From Streptococcus parasanguinis (GTDB lineage Bacteria > Bacillota > Bacilli > Lactobacillales > Streptococcaceae), in contig JAGZKI010000018.1 of assembly GCA_018365265.1 (NCBI GenBank), forward strand, positions 1 to 41,097: 41,097 nt of DNA, read 5' to 3'. The translations under genes and the position numbers were made by a program. The notes under the pieces were generated by a model, which searched no databases, was not told the DNA's origin, and saw nothing but the letters and a program-made list of their open reading frames with translations. Positions 1 through 8,071 of the stretch are shown in pieces (within the stretch, counting starts at the first letter, position 1; each line of letters opens with the position of its first letter).

Positions 1-3
1 TAC

Positions 4-99
4 GCTGATTTCATCAGCTTTTACAGCCCTACTCAACTGTGCGGAGGTGGGACGACGAAATCGAATTCTAACGAATTACCGATTTCTGTCCCACTCTCT
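4..99 (-). repeat. 96-bp structured intergenic repeat, left copy
   Basis: This stretch is the exact reverse complement of 41002-41097 (96 of 96 bases). Read on the minus strand it starts 17 nt after the clpE stop. It can fold into a long hairpin with arms GTGGGAC and GTCCCAC around an inner AAATCG/CGATTT stem, followed by a small GCTGAT/ATCAGC hairpin. No coding frame is apparent. Its position at the contig edge fits a dispersed repeat at which an assembly stopped. Confidence 0.9.
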
Positions 100-116
100 G
101 AATGTACATTTACTGA

Positions 117-2375
117 TTATGCTTCTGACTTCTTTTCAGCCGTCTTGTGAACAGCTTTGATACTAATATTCCCATTGCTGGTCATGACTGCTTTGAGTTG
201 TTTCTCACTTGGATGTTCCAGGTAATAATCGGTAATGGCATCTTCGATATGGTCTTGGATGGTACGACGGAGTGGGCGGGCCCCCATTTTTGGATCGTAT
301 CCCAGATCGACCAATTTTTCTTTGACCTTCTCTGTCACATCCAGATGAATCTCATTTTGTGCGAGACGTTGATTGACTTCATCCAGCATGAGGGTAACGA
401 TTTGGAGAAGGTTTTCTTTTGATAGAGGTTGGAATTCAATGATGCCATCAAAGCGGTTCATGAATTCAGGGCTAAAGAAGTTACCGAGTTCTCCCAGTAC
501 AGAGTTGGTTCGACCTTCGCGAGCAGCTCCAAAACCAACATTGGCCTCAGCTTTGCCGGTTCCAGCATTAGAGGTCATGATGATAATAGTATCTTTAAAG
601 CTGACGGTACGACCTTGACCATCTGTCAAACGGCCATCATCCAAGACTTGCAAGAACATGTGCATGACATCTGGATGGGCTTTTTCCACTTCATCCAATA
701 ACACGAGGGAGTAAGGATTGCGACGTACCTTTTCTGTTAGTTGTCCGGCTTCATCGTAGCCAACATAGCCCGGAGGAGCTCCGACTAGTTTCGCTACGCT
801 ATGTTTTTCCATGTATTCGCTCATATCAAAGCGGATCATATTGTCTGCAGAGCCAAAGAGCTCGATCGCCAATTGTTTAGACAATTCGGTCTTTCCGACA
901 CCGGTTGGTCCGACAAAGAGGAAGCTTCCGATTGGTCGATTTGGAGATCCTAGGCCGACACGATTGCGTCGAATGGCTTTCGCGATTTTATCTACTGCAT
1001 CATCTTGACCGATCACATGAGCTTTCAAATCAGAAGCCAGATTGATCAATTGAGACTGTTCTTTTTCTTTCAAATCACCAACAGGAATATTGGTCTTTTG
1101 TTCAACGATGTGTTCAATAGTTTTTTCACTGATGACAGGGGTTTCCTGATCAGTGACATGTTGACCTTGCATTTCCTTGTATTTCGCGATTTGGTCGCGG
1201 AAGTAGGCTGCTTTTTCAAAGTCTTCTTCGCGGGTTGCTTGAGCTTTAAGGTTTTCAGCTTCAATCAAGCGCTGGTCGATCACTTTTGGATCCACAAAGT
1301 TTAGGGTCAGGTTCATCTTAGAGCCCGCTTCATCCAACAAATCAATGGCCTTGTCTGGCAGGAAGCGATCTTGGATGTAGCGGTTTGAAAGAATAGCTGC
1401 CGCTTCGATAGCTCCGTCTGTATAGTGGACGTGGTGGTAGTCTTCGTATTTTTTCTGGATACCCTTGAGAATGGTGATGGTTTCTTCAACCGTTGGTTCA
1501 TCGACCTTAACGGGCTGCATCCGACGTTCCAAGGCCGCATCTTTTTCAATGATACGGTATTCATTGAGGGTAGTAGCACCGACTAATTGAAGTTCTCCAC
1601 GCGCTAAGGCTGGTTTGAGGATATTTCCAGCGTCCATATTGCCTTCGCCAGCTGATCCTGCACCAACAATTTCATGGATTTCGTCGATGAACAGAATAAC
1701 ATCTTCTCGTTGACGAATTTCATCCATTAATTTTTGCATGCGTTCTTCGAATTGACCACGGATGCCTGTGCCCTGAACGAGGCTCACGACGTCTAAGCGG
1801 ATGACTTCTTTTCCTTGCAATTTATGTGGAACGTCGCCATCAACGATTTTTTGAGCCAGGCCTTCCACAACGGCAGTCTTTCCGACACCAGGTTCCCCAA
1901 TCAGAACCGGATTGTTCTTGGTTCGACGGTTGAGGATTTCGATGACACGGATAATCTCCTCATCACGGCCAATGACAGGGTCAATATCCCCTTTGCGGGC
2001 AATCTCTGTGACATTGATGCCGAACTCTTCTAAAAGACCTTTTGGCTTTTGAGGGCGTGCTTGACGAGGGTCTTGACCACCACCACGGTTATTGTTTTGG
2101 CCGTAGCCGCCACCTCCATAACTGCCTCCGGATTGAGTTGGAGGAGTTTGAGGTTCTTGCGGACTTTGGAAGTTTCCAAGGTTATTGAAGAAATCTTCAA
2201 AAGGATCTCCAGTGAGTTGGCTCCGTTGGGTCATGCCTTTCAAGAAGCTGTTATTTGGGTCTGTTTTCATAATTTTATAGCAATTTTGACAGAGGTCTAC
2301 TTGCTGCTGACGTCCATTTACATTTGTATATAAATGGATGGTTGATTCATTTATTTTACAATTTTGACAAAGCAT
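117..2375 (-). CDS. clpE: ATP-dependent Clp protease ATP-binding subunit ClpE
   Basis: This Hsp100/Clp ATPase unfolds damaged proteins and feeds them to ClpP in the cytoplasm. The 752-residue product opens with a zinc finger typical of ClpE (C3-x2-C6 and C29-x2-C32), followed by a glycine-rich linker. It then has a first AAA+ module with Walker A GEPGVGKT, a UVR-type coiled segment (around AENLKAQ...FEKAAYFRDQ) and a second AAA+ module with GPTGVGKT and the Clp C-terminal domain. The start is placed at 2375 rather than at the ATG at 2381, because GAGGT directly abuts the upstream ATG but lies 6 nt from this one. It is a single-gene unit behind a CtsR operator. Length and domain order are normal for the family. 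Confidence 0.96.
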   Translation of the reverse strand: MLCQNCKINESTIHLYTNVNGRQQQVDLCQNCYKIMKTDPNNSFLKGMTQRSQLTGDPFEDFFNNLGNFQSPQEPQTPPTQSGGSYGGGGYGQNNNRGGGQDPRQARPQKPKGLLEEFGINVTEIARKGDIDPVIGRDEEIIRVIEILNRRTKNNPVLIGEPGVGKTAVVEGLAQKIVDGDVPHKLQGKEVIRLDVVSLVQGTGIRGQFEERMQKLMDEIRQREDVILFIDEIHEIVGAGSAGEGNMDAGNILKPALARGELQLVGATTLNEYRIIEKDAALERRMQPVKVDEPTVEETITILKGIQKKYEDYHHVHYTDGAIEAAAILSNRYIQDRFLPDKAIDLLDEAGSKMNLTLNFVDPKVIDQRLIEAENLKAQATREEDFEKAAYFRDQIAKYKEMQGQHVTDQETPVISEKTIEHIVEQKTNIPVGDLKEKEQSQLINLASDLKAHVIGQDDAVDKIAKAIRRNRVGLGSPNRPIGSFLFVGPTGVGKTELSKQLAIELFGSADNMIRFDMSEYMEKHSVAKLVGAPPGYVGYDEAGQLTEKVRRNPYSLVLLDEVEKAHPDVMHMFLQVLDDGRLTDGQGRTVSFKDTIIIMTSNAGTGKAEANVGFGAAREGRTNSVLGELGNFFSPEFMNRFDGIIEFQPLSKENLLQIVTLMLDEVNQRLAQNEIHLDVTEKVKEKLVDLGYDPKMGARPLRRTIQDHIEDAITDYYLEHPSEKQLKAVMTSNGNISIKAVHKTAEKKSEA

Positions 2376-2436
2376 AAACATACCTCACAGTAGGTTTTTG
2401 ATGGTTTCCCATCAAGAGACGAGCCTATTTTTAAAA

Positions 2437-2453
2437 GGTCAAAAATAGTCAAA
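2437..2453 (-). promoter_or_regulatory. CtsR operator upstream of clpE
   Basis: The plus strand reads GGTCAAAAATAGTCAAA, a near-perfect match to the CtsR heptad repeat (RGTCAAA-NAN-RGTCAAA). It lies just downstream of the clpE -10 element, so bound CtsR would block transcription initiation. CtsR control of clpE is well established in streptococci and lactococci. Confidence 0.9.
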
Positions 2454-2466
2454 GATTTATAGTTTC

Positions 2467-2494
2467 ATTATATCAGTATTCTAGAAGTTTGCAA
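2467..2494 (-). promoter_or_regulatory. clpE promoter
   Basis: On the minus strand, TTGCAA (2494-2489) and TATAAT (2472-2467) are separated by 16 nt. The CtsR site follows immediately downstream. Confidence 0.7.
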
Positions 2495-2562
2495 GAATTT
2501 ACTACGGAATGTCGCTAAGGATTGAAGAAGAGAGCAAATCAATGGAAAAATGTGAATTTTTA

Positions 2563-2592
2563 TTGGAAGAGCTTTCTCTTTTATGATAAAAT
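2563..2592 (+). promoter_or_regulatory. Candidate promoter of the DUF1797 gene
   Basis: TTGGAA (2563-2568) and TAAAAT (2587-2592) have an 18-nt spacer, ahead of the GAGGAGA ribosome-binding site of the gene at 2624. The match to consensus is moderate. Confidence 0.4.
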
Positions 2593-2623
2593 AGGAGAGT
2601 AGAAAGTAAAGAGGAGAAATAAA

Positions 2624-2854
2624 ATGGAATCACATTTAGTACGGATTATCAACCGTTTGGAGACGATGACAAAAGACGGTGGAAACTTGAAACGTAATTT
2701 TGAACGTGACGGTGTTGTTGTCGCTGAAGTAGCCTACAACCACAATGAAGAAGAAGGTTCAACCTTTACACTTCGTGATGTTGAAGCGCGTGAAACCTAT
2801 ACATTTGATAGCATTGATTTAATTGCAATGGAAATTTATGAATTGCTTTACTAA
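2624..2854 (+). CDS. DUF1797 family protein (YktA-like)
   Basis: This 76-residue cytoplasmic protein matches my memory of the short DUF1797 family conserved across Firmicutes, whose function is unknown. It has no signal peptide or membrane segment. It is acidic at the C-terminus (DSIDLIAMEIYELLY) and contains a charged NHNEEEGSTFTLRDVEARE stretch. The start has a good GAGGAG ribosome-binding site. It appears monocistronic, with its own promoter and a strong terminator at 2867. The gene is real, but its role cannot be inferred from this context. Confidence 0.85.
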   Translation: MESHLVRIINRLETMTKDGGNLKRNFERDGVVVAEVAYNHNEEEGSTFTLRDVEARETYTFDSIDLIAMEIYELLY

Positions 2855-2866
2855 GCAGCTGTGTGG

Positions 2867-2898
2867 ATGAGTTTGGGGTGGTCTCAAGCTCATTTTTT
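2867..2898 (+). terminator. Intrinsic terminator after the DUF1797 gene
   Basis: An 11-bp stem with two G-U pairs runs from ATGAGTTTGGG to CTCAAGCTCAT and is followed by six T residues. Confidence 0.8.
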
Positions 2899-2968
2899 GT
2901 CCATCTGGCTATAGTTTTCGTCTATAAGAAATTCTAATTAGGAACAGTTAGGTTTGAGAGTTGAAATC

Positions 2969-2977
2969 TGCTATAAT
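2969..2977 (+). promoter_or_regulatory. Extended -10 promoter of folD
   Basis: The sequence TGCTATAAT is a perfect extended -10 element (TGn plus TATAAT at 2972-2977), with no clear -35 hexamer. It lies inside the long open frame that begins at 2954, which argues that translation does not start there. Confidence 0.7.
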
Positions 2978-3019
2978 AGAGAGGACTATTTTCATTACTT
3001 GACTAGAAAGAGAATTGAC

Positions 3020-3874
3020 ATGACGACAATCATTGATGGGAAGGCGCTCGCTACAAAATTACAGGGTGAGATTGCGAAGAAAACAGCACGATTAAAAGAA
3101 GAGACAGGAGTTGTGCCTGGCCTCGTTGTCATCGTGGTAGGAGATAATCCAGCTAGCAAAATCTATGTAAGAAATAAAGAGCGTTCTGCTATTGCGGCAG
3201 GCTTTCGGAGTGAAGTGAGACGACTTCCTGAAAGCATCAGCCAAGCTGAATTATTAGAAGTGATCGAACACTACAATCAAGATCCCCTTTGGCATGGGAT
3301 TTTAGTGCAGTTGCCACTGCCTAAGCATATCGATGCGGATGCAGTCCTTTTAGCCATTGATCCGACAAAAGATGTGGATGGCTTTCATCCATTGAATATG
3401 GGACGTTTGTGGGCTGGAAATCCCCTCATGGTGCCTTCAACTCCCGCTGGGATCATGGAGATGTTCAAAGAGTACGGGATTGATCTAGAAGGGAAGCGAG
3501 CAGTCGTAATTGGTCGTTCCAATATTGTTGGAAAACCAATGGCGCAGTTGCTCCTTGCTAAAAATGCGACAGTAACCTTGACCCATTCCCGGACCCATCA
3601 TCTGCCTAAAATTGCTAGAAGAGCAGATATCTTGGTTGTTGCGATCGGTCGTGCGAAATTTGTAACAGCAGACTTCGTGAAAGAAGGCGCCGTCGTTATT
3701 GACGTCGGAATGAATCGCGATGAGAATGGCAAATTGTGTGGGGATGTCGATTTTGACTCTGTTGCACCTTTGGCCAGTCATATTACCCCGGTACCAGGAG
3801 GGGTTGGTCCTATGACCGTCACCATGCTGATGGAGCAGACCTACGAAGCAGCTGTTCGTGCCTTAAAAAAATGA
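3020..3874 (+). CDS. folD: Bifunctional methylenetetrahydrofolate dehydrogenase / methenyltetrahydrofolate cyclohydrolase
   Basis: FolD interconverts 5,10-methylene-, methenyl- and 10-formyl-tetrahydrofolate in cytoplasmic one-carbon metabolism. The catalytic Y49-x3-K53 (YVRNK) pair, QLPLPKH, the DVDGFHPLNMG signature, the Rossmann segment GRSNIVGKPMAQLLL and the C-terminal PGGVGPMT motif are all present. The start at 3020 gives 284 residues, the usual FolD length. The open frame extends 22 codons further upstream but runs through the promoter. The ribosome-binding site is weak (AGAAAGAG). The HAD-family gene follows within about 13 nt and is probably cotranscribed. Confidence 0.95.
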   Translation: MTTIIDGKALATKLQGEIAKKTARLKEETGVVPGLVVIVVGDNPASKIYVRNKERSAIAAGFRSEVRRLPESISQAELLEVIEHYNQDPLWHGILVQLPLPKHIDADAVLLAIDPTKDVDGFHPLNMGRLWAGNPLMVPSTPAGIMEMFKEYGIDLEGKRAVVIGRSNIVGKPMAQLLLAKNATVTLTHSRTHHLPKIARRADILVVAIGRAKFVTADFVKEGAVVIDVGMNRDENGKLCGDVDFDSVAPLASHITPVPGGVGPMTVTMLMEQTYEAAVRALKK

Positions 3875-3887
3875 AAGTGTGAACAAG

Positions 3888-4661
3888 ATGAAGTTTGTAT
3901 TTGATTTAGATGGAACCCTGTCATTCGATGGTGTCACAATCGATGATGAAATCAAACAGGTCTTATTGAGAGCAGAAGAATTTGGCCATGAAGTTGCCTT
4001 TGCTTCTGCACGTTCTTACCGGGACTGCTTGGGTCTTTTAGGGGACCCATTGAGTCAGCAACTCGTGATAGGCTTAAATGGTGGATTGGCCTATCGCCAG
4101 GGGCAATTGGTATATGAGGAACAATTGGACAAGGATGTGTATCGGGAAGTCCTTGGCTTTTGCCGCCATTACAATCTACCATTTTTTGTGGATGATACCT
4201 TTGATTATAGCGGACAGATTTTGGAAAAGATTCCTTTTGTTGCTAATGTAGATCCCCTCAAGAAAGCCCAGTATCGTTCATTAGAGGAGCTGACAGATCC
4301 GATTAAGGTCGTGATCTATATGGGTGGCCATGAGGAGCTCGTGGATGAGATCATCGAGCGGATCGAAAAGACAGATAAGGCCCATATCCGCTATCATGCG
4401 CATGAAAAATGCATCTATCTCAATCCAGCAGACACGCATAAAGCGACAACAGTAGAAGAACTCTGTGAAGAGAATTTCGTGGCTTTTGGCAATGATCAAA
4501 ATGATATCGAGCTCTTTGAAAAAGCTCTTTATGCAGTTCAGATTGGTGATTTTCCAGCCCTTCAGCCTTATGCGGATGATCAATTGGTAGCCAAACAAAA
4601 TCAACCACAAGCTGTGGCTGCTAAGATCTTGCAAGTCTTCGCAGAATTCAGAGGAAAATAA
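3888..4661 (+). CDS. Cof-type HAD-superfamily phosphatase
   Basis: This 257-residue cytoplasmic hydrolase opens with the HAD motif I DLDGTLS, whose first aspartate is the expected nucleophile. It has an IIB-type cap region and ends with a GNDQNDIELF motif that supplies the magnesium-binding acids. Family members dephosphorylate sugar phosphates or flavin/pyridoxal phosphates; the sequence does not indicate the substrate. The ATG at 3888 was chosen, but a GTG at 3879 is in frame and could serve instead, since neither has a strong ribosome-binding site. It probably forms a unit with folD and ends at the terminator at 4665. Confidence 0.85.
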   Translation: MKFVFDLDGTLSFDGVTIDDEIKQVLLRAEEFGHEVAFASARSYRDCLGLLGDPLSQQLVIGLNGGLAYRQGQLVYEEQLDKDVYREVLGFCRHYNLPFFVDDTFDYSGQILEKIPFVANVDPLKKAQYRSLEELTDPIKVVIYMGGHEELVDEIIERIEKTDKAHIRYHAHEKCIYLNPADTHKATTVEELCEENFVAFGNDQNDIELFEKALYAVQIGDFPALQPYADDQLVAKQNQPQAVAAKILQVFAEFRGK

Positions 4662-4664
4662 AAG

Positions 4665-4694
4665 AAGGAGGGGGAGTCGTAGCTTCTCCTTTTT
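4665..4694 (+). terminator. Probable intrinsic terminator after the HAD gene
   Basis: AAGGAG pairs with CTCCTT across a 15-nt loop and is followed by a T run. The stem is short, and alternative pairings exist within the loop. Confidence 0.55.
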
Positions 4695-4713
4695 CGTTAG
4701 AAATGAGGAAGGT

Positions 4714-5592
4714 ATGAGAACAGTTCAGAAAGAAGAGATCCAGCGTGTCATTGCAAAGCGAGAGGCAAGATCTTATAAGGGCGATTTTGGTCGCCTGCTC
4801 TTGATTGGGGGGACTTACCCCTATGGGGGAGCCATCATTATGGCGGCGCTTGCTGCGGTTCATAGTGGTGCGGGGCTGGTCACTGTCGCAACAGATCCAG
4901 ATAATCTGACGGCCCTTCATAGCCATCTTCCTGAGGCCATGGGCTTTGATTTGGCAGATCACGAACTCCTTTGTGAGCAGCTCCAAAAAGCCAGCGTGAT
5001 TCTTGTAGGACCGGGCTTAAAGGAAGCAACAGAAAACCAAGCAATCTTGCACATGATTTTTGAGCAAGTCTCTAGCCAGCAGGTCTTGATATTAGATGGA
5101 GGAGCTATTAGTCTTTTAGTAGCTTCTCAGTTTGAATTGCCAAAGGCTCAGTTGGTCTTTACGCCTCATCAAAAAGAATGGGAAAAACTGTCAGGACTTG
5201 ATCTAGCTAGCCAAACAGAAGAGAAGAGCCGAGAAGCGGTTAAAAGTTTTCCTAAAGGGACTGTCATTGTAGAAAAAGGACCCCACACCCGCATTTGGAC
5301 AAGTGGGCAAGAAGAGGGCTATCAGCTAGATGTTGGTGGTCCGTACCAAGCAACAGGTGGCATGGGGGATACCTTGGCAGGGATGATCGCAGGGTTTGCA
5401 GGTCAATTTCCACAGGTCAGTCTCTATGAGCGCGTGGTGGTTGCGACCTATCTTCATTCAGCCATTGCTGAAGACTTGAGTAAGGAGGCTTATGTGGTTC
5501 TACCGACAACCATCAGCCAAGAAATCCCCAAATGGATGAAGAAGTGGAGTGACAATTCAAACGAAAATGTTGAAAATGAAACGTTTTCATGA
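4714..5592 (+). CDS. nnrD: ADP-dependent NAD(P)H-hydrate dehydratase
   Basis: This 292-residue ribokinase-like enzyme (the YjeF C-terminal/YxkO family) repairs hydrated NADH and NADPH using ADP. Supporting motifs are the N-terminal GDFGRLLLIGG glycine-rich strand, the central FTPHQKEWEKL segment and ATGGMGDTLAGMIAGF, with the catalytic aspartate near the C-terminus. Only the dehydratase domain is present; the epimerase half (NnrE) is not fused. Length is normal. The last codons (ETFS and stop) overlap the operator of the next gene. No partner gene nearby hints at another role. Confidence 0.9.
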   Translation: MRTVQKEEIQRVIAKREARSYKGDFGRLLLIGGTYPYGGAIIMAALAAVHSGAGLVTVATDPDNLTALHSHLPEAMGFDLADHELLCEQLQKASVILVGPGLKEATENQAILHMIFEQVSSQQVLILDGGAISLLVASQFELPKAQLVFTPHQKEWEKLSGLDLASQTEEKSREAVKSFPKGTVIVEKGPHTRIWTSGQEEGYQLDVGGPYQATGGMGDTLAGMIAGFAGQFPQVSLYERVVVATYLHSAIAEDLSKEAYVVLPTTISQEIPKWMKKWSDNSNENVENETFS

Positions 5593-5598
5593 TAGTAT
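5570..5598 (+). promoter_or_regulatory. Promoter of the LacI-family gene, with operator in the spacer
   Basis: TTGAAA (5570-5575) and TAGTAT (5593-5598) have a 17-nt spacer. The palindrome-like TGAAACGTTTTCA at 5577-5589 fills that spacer and closely resembles the two operators at 6663 and 6720, so autorepression is likely. The whole promoter lies in the 3' end of nnrD. Confidence 0.65.
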
Positions 5599-5618
5599 GG
5601 ATGAAAGGAGGTGAGAAA

Positions 5619-6614
5619 ATGAATGAGCAAAAAAAATCGATTACGATGAAAGATGTTGCAGCAGAAGCTGGGGTTAGTGTTGGGACCGTTTCTCGTGTCA
5701 TCAATAACGAAAAAGGCATTAAAGAGGTGACATTAAAAAAAGTTCAACAAGCGATTGAAAAACTTTCTTATGTGCCAGATGAATATGCGAGAGGATTAAA
5801 AACGAATCGTAGTAATATTATCGCTTTACTTATTCCAACCATTTGGCATCCATTCTTTTCTGAGTTTGCATATCATGTAGAAAAGGAATTGTTGAAAAAT
5901 CAATGTAAATTATTGATTTGTAATGCAGATAAAGATGCTCAAAACGAGATAGAGTACATAAAATTACTTGAAAAAAATAAGGTAGATGGGATCATTGGGA
6001 TCACCTATTCAGATATCGATAAGTATATCTCCTCTAATTTACCTTTTGTTAGTATTGACCGTCATTTTTCTGAAAATGTCTATTACGTAACCTCTGAAAA
6101 TTATCATGGTGGTCAACTGGCTTGCCGAGAGTTAGTCAAACGAGGTTGCCAAAATTTAGCTTACATTAGTGGTGTGAACAAACATTTGAATGAAACAACG
6201 GAACGCGGAAGGGGGTTTAAAGATGAAGCTAAACGGCAAAATACAAAAATCTGTAGTCTTGAAATGCCAGAACCGTTAGATCAAGCAGAAAGACAAATTA
6301 AGTCTTTTTTCGAAGCTCATCCTCAGATTGATGGGATTTTTACAGTAAATGATTTTATGGCTCTACGTGTTATAAAAGTTTTGACGGAGATGGGAAAAAC
6401 TCCTCTAGAGGACTATCAAATTATTGGTTTTGATGGCTTAAGACCTGCTTTTGATCAACCGTACTTACTTTCGACCATTGTTCAAGAAATAGCTCAGATG
6501 GCCCAAGCGGCAGTAGATTTATTACTCAAATTGATTCGACAAGAAAAAATAGAAAAGAATGTGATTAGTTTGCCCGTACATTTCTTTGAAGGGAACACTA
6601 CAAAAAAATTATAA
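5619..6614 (+). CDS. LacI-family sugar-responsive transcriptional regulator
   Basis: This 331-residue repressor has the LacI N-terminal helix-turn-helix and hinge (ITMKDVAAEAGVSVGTVSRV, then SYVPDEYARGL). A periplasmic-binding-protein-like sugar-sensing domain follows (NIIALLIPTIWHPF, VDGIIGITY, the GVNKHLNETTERGRGF region, QIIGFDG). The start at 5619 has a strong AAAGGAGGTGAG site; the ATG at 5589 lies within the promoter. It sits directly upstream of the sugar ABC operon on the same strand. The TGAAACGTTTCA palindromes there are the obvious targets. The inducer is probably sucrose or a fructo-oligosaccharide, judged from the GH32 gene. Confidence 0.93.
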   Translation: MNEQKKSITMKDVAAEAGVSVGTVSRVINNEKGIKEVTLKKVQQAIEKLSYVPDEYARGLKTNRSNIIALLIPTIWHPFFSEFAYHVEKELLKNQCKLLICNADKDAQNEIEYIKLLEKNKVDGIIGITYSDIDKYISSNLPFVSIDRHFSENVYYVTSENYHGGQLACRELVKRGCQNLAYISGVNKHLNETTERGRGFKDEAKRQNTKICSLEMPEPLDQAERQIKSFFEAHPQIDGIFTVNDFMALRVIKVLTEMGKTPLEDYQIIGFDGLRPAFDQPYLLSTIVQEIAQMAQAAVDLLLKLIRQEKIEKNVISLPVHFFEGNTTKKL

Positions 6615-6621
6615 AAAGTGC

Positions 6622-6650
6622 TTGACAAATTATGAAAGCGCTGTTATAAT
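6622..6650 (+). promoter_or_regulatory. Promoter of the sugar ABC/GH32 operon
   Basis: TTGACA (6622-6627) and TATAAT (6645-6650) are both perfect hexamers at the ideal 17-nt spacing. A cre-like element lies in the spacer and two LacI-type operators lie downstream. Confidence 0.92.
6633..6646 (+). promoter_or_regulatory. cre-like CcpA site between -35 and -10
   Basis: TGAAAGCGCTGTTA resembles the catabolite-responsive element (TGWAARCGYTWNCW), with deviations only in the right half. CcpA binding between -35 and -10 would repress the operon when preferred sugars are present. Confidence 0.7.
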
Positions 6651-6662
6651 TTAGCTATAAAA

Positions 6663-6674
6663 TGAAACGTTTCA
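6663..6674. promoter_or_regulatory. LacI-type operator O1
   Basis: TGAAACGTTTCA is a perfect 12-bp palindrome that begins 13 nt past the -10 element, so it covers the expected transcription start region. An identical copy lies 57 bp downstream. Confidence 0.88.
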
Positions 6675-6719
6675 AAAAACTCAACTATTTTAGCTTGAGT
6701 TAAAAATATAACCAAAAAA

Positions 6720-6731
6720 TGAAACGTTTCA
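6720..6731. promoter_or_regulatory. LacI-type operator O2
   Basis: This is a second perfect TGAAACGTTTCA palindrome, immediately upstream of the AAGGAGG ribosome-binding site of the binding-protein gene. Two identical operators 57 bp apart would permit cooperative binding or looping. The in-frame ATG at 6719 arises from this operator. Confidence 0.88.
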
Positions 6732-6745
6732 AAAAGGAGGACGCT

Positions 6746-8059
6746 ATGCGTAAAGGTATTAAGTTATCTGTAGTTGCAGCACTATCATTAGGATTGCTTG
6801 CAGGATGTGGTGGGGGATCAAAATCCAAAACTGCAAGTTCTTCAAATGAGATTAAAGTCTGGGTTCAGTTCTCAGATGAAACAGCTGAGGGAAAAGCTTG
6901 GCAACAAGTTGTTGATAATTTCAATAAATCAAAGAAAACGAAATATAAGGTTGTGACAGAATTTATTCCACGTAGCGGTAGTGGTGGTGGATATGAAGAT
7001 AAGGTTAATGCCGCTGTTACGACAAATAGTTTACCAGATGTCATTACACTAGATGGTCCTAATACTGCAGCCTATGCAAAATCAAAAGTGATTGCTCCTT
7101 TGGATGATTATCTAAAAGACGATAATATGGATGATGTACTGGACAGTATTAAACAACAGGGAACTTATGATGGTAAATTTTATGCATTTGGTTATTCAGA
7201 ATCCAATGTAGGTGTTTACTATAATAAGAAAATGTTTAAAGAAGCAGGGATTGACGAAGCTAGTTTACCAACCCTAGAAAAACCATGGACATGGTCTGAG
7301 TTTAATGCCATTGCTAAGAAATTAAAAGATCATTTTAACAAACCAGCGATTGATTTCCGTTTGAATTCAAACGATGAGATGTTGCCATATGCTTACATGC
7401 CTCTTATTTGGTCAAATGGTGGATCTGTTGTGAATTCTAAAGGAACAAAAGCGGAAGGCTACTTCAATAGCAAGGAAAGTGTTGAAGCTGTTCAATTTAT
7501 TCAAGATCTTGTGAAGGATGGATATACGACAGTTAGTCCTGTTGAAAAAGGTTTTGAAACCGGTGAATATCCTATGGTTCTGAGCGGTTCTTGGACGATT
7601 GCAGACCTACAAACAAATTACAAAGATATTGATTTTGGTATTCTTCCTTATCCAGTTTCAGATAAAACGAAGAAATTGGTATCACCTTCAGGTAGTTGGC
7701 AATTAGCCGTTACAACAAAATCTGATAAAAAAGAAGCAGCCGCTGAATTTGTTAAGTTTGCTACAAATACTGAATCTAGTGAAATTCTAAGCTTAGGTAA
7801 CAGTGTTCTTCCAATCAGAAAATCAACAATTAAAAATATTAAGGACAAAGTATCTGAGCCAATGCGTTTCTTGATGGAACAAAATGCTAAAACGGCTCAT
7901 GCTCGTCCAGTTGTAGTAGCTTATCCACAAGTTTCACGCGCTTTCCAACAAGCAATGCAAGATATCAGCTATTATAAAGATAATCCAGATGTACAAAAAG
8001 TATTAGATGCTCGTGCGAAAGAAATGCAAACAGCAATCGACCAATCTTTAAATAAATAG
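6746..8059 (+). CDS. Sugar ABC transporter substrate-binding lipoprotein
   Basis: This is an extracellular lipid-anchored binding protein of the family-1 (MalE/MsmE) type. From the ATG at 6746, preceded by AAGGAGG, the 437-residue product has a short basic N-terminus, a hydrophobic segment and the lipobox LLAGC with C21 as the lipidated residue. Recognisable features are DVITLDGPNTAAYAKS near the N-terminal lobe, the GYSESNVGVYYNKKMF segment and the PMVLSGSWTIADL motif. An upstream ATG at 6719 would add nine residues encoded by the operator and is disfavoured. It is the first gene of the ABC/GH32 operon, so sucrose or fructo-oligosaccharide is the likely ligand. It is shorter than the roughly 540-residue SusX-type proteins as I remember them. 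Confidence 0.93.
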   Translation: MRKGIKLSVVAALSLGLLAGCGGGSKSKTASSSNEIKVWVQFSDETAEGKAWQQVVDNFNKSKKTKYKVVTEFIPRSGSGGGYEDKVNAAVTTNSLPDVITLDGPNTAAYAKSKVIAPLDDYLKDDNMDDVLDSIKQQGTYDGKFYAFGYSESNVGVYYNKKMFKEAGIDEASLPTLEKPWTWSEFNAIAKKLKDHFNKPAIDFRLNSNDEMLPYAYMPLIWSNGGSVVNSKGTKAEGYFNSKESVEAVQFIQDLVKDGYTTVSPVEKGFETGEYPMVLSGSWTIADLQTNYKDIDFGILPYPVSDKTKKLVSPSGSWQLAVTTKSDKKEAAAEFVKFATNTESSEILSLGNSVLPIRKSTIKNIKDKVSEPMRFLMEQNAKTAHARPVVVAYPQVSRAFQQAMQDISYYKDNPDVQKVLDARAKEMQTAIDQSLNK

Positions 8060-8071
8060 TTGACATTCAAA

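Noticed and set aside
2954..3019. 22-codon N-terminal extension of FolD
   Set aside because: It includes the perfect extended -10 promoter, and the shorter form has the normal family length.
6719..6745. Nine-residue N-terminal extension of the sugar-binding lipoprotein
   Set aside because: It is encoded by the LacI operator and ribosome-binding site; the ATG at 6746 has ideal spacing to AAGGAGG and gives a normal lipoprotein signal.
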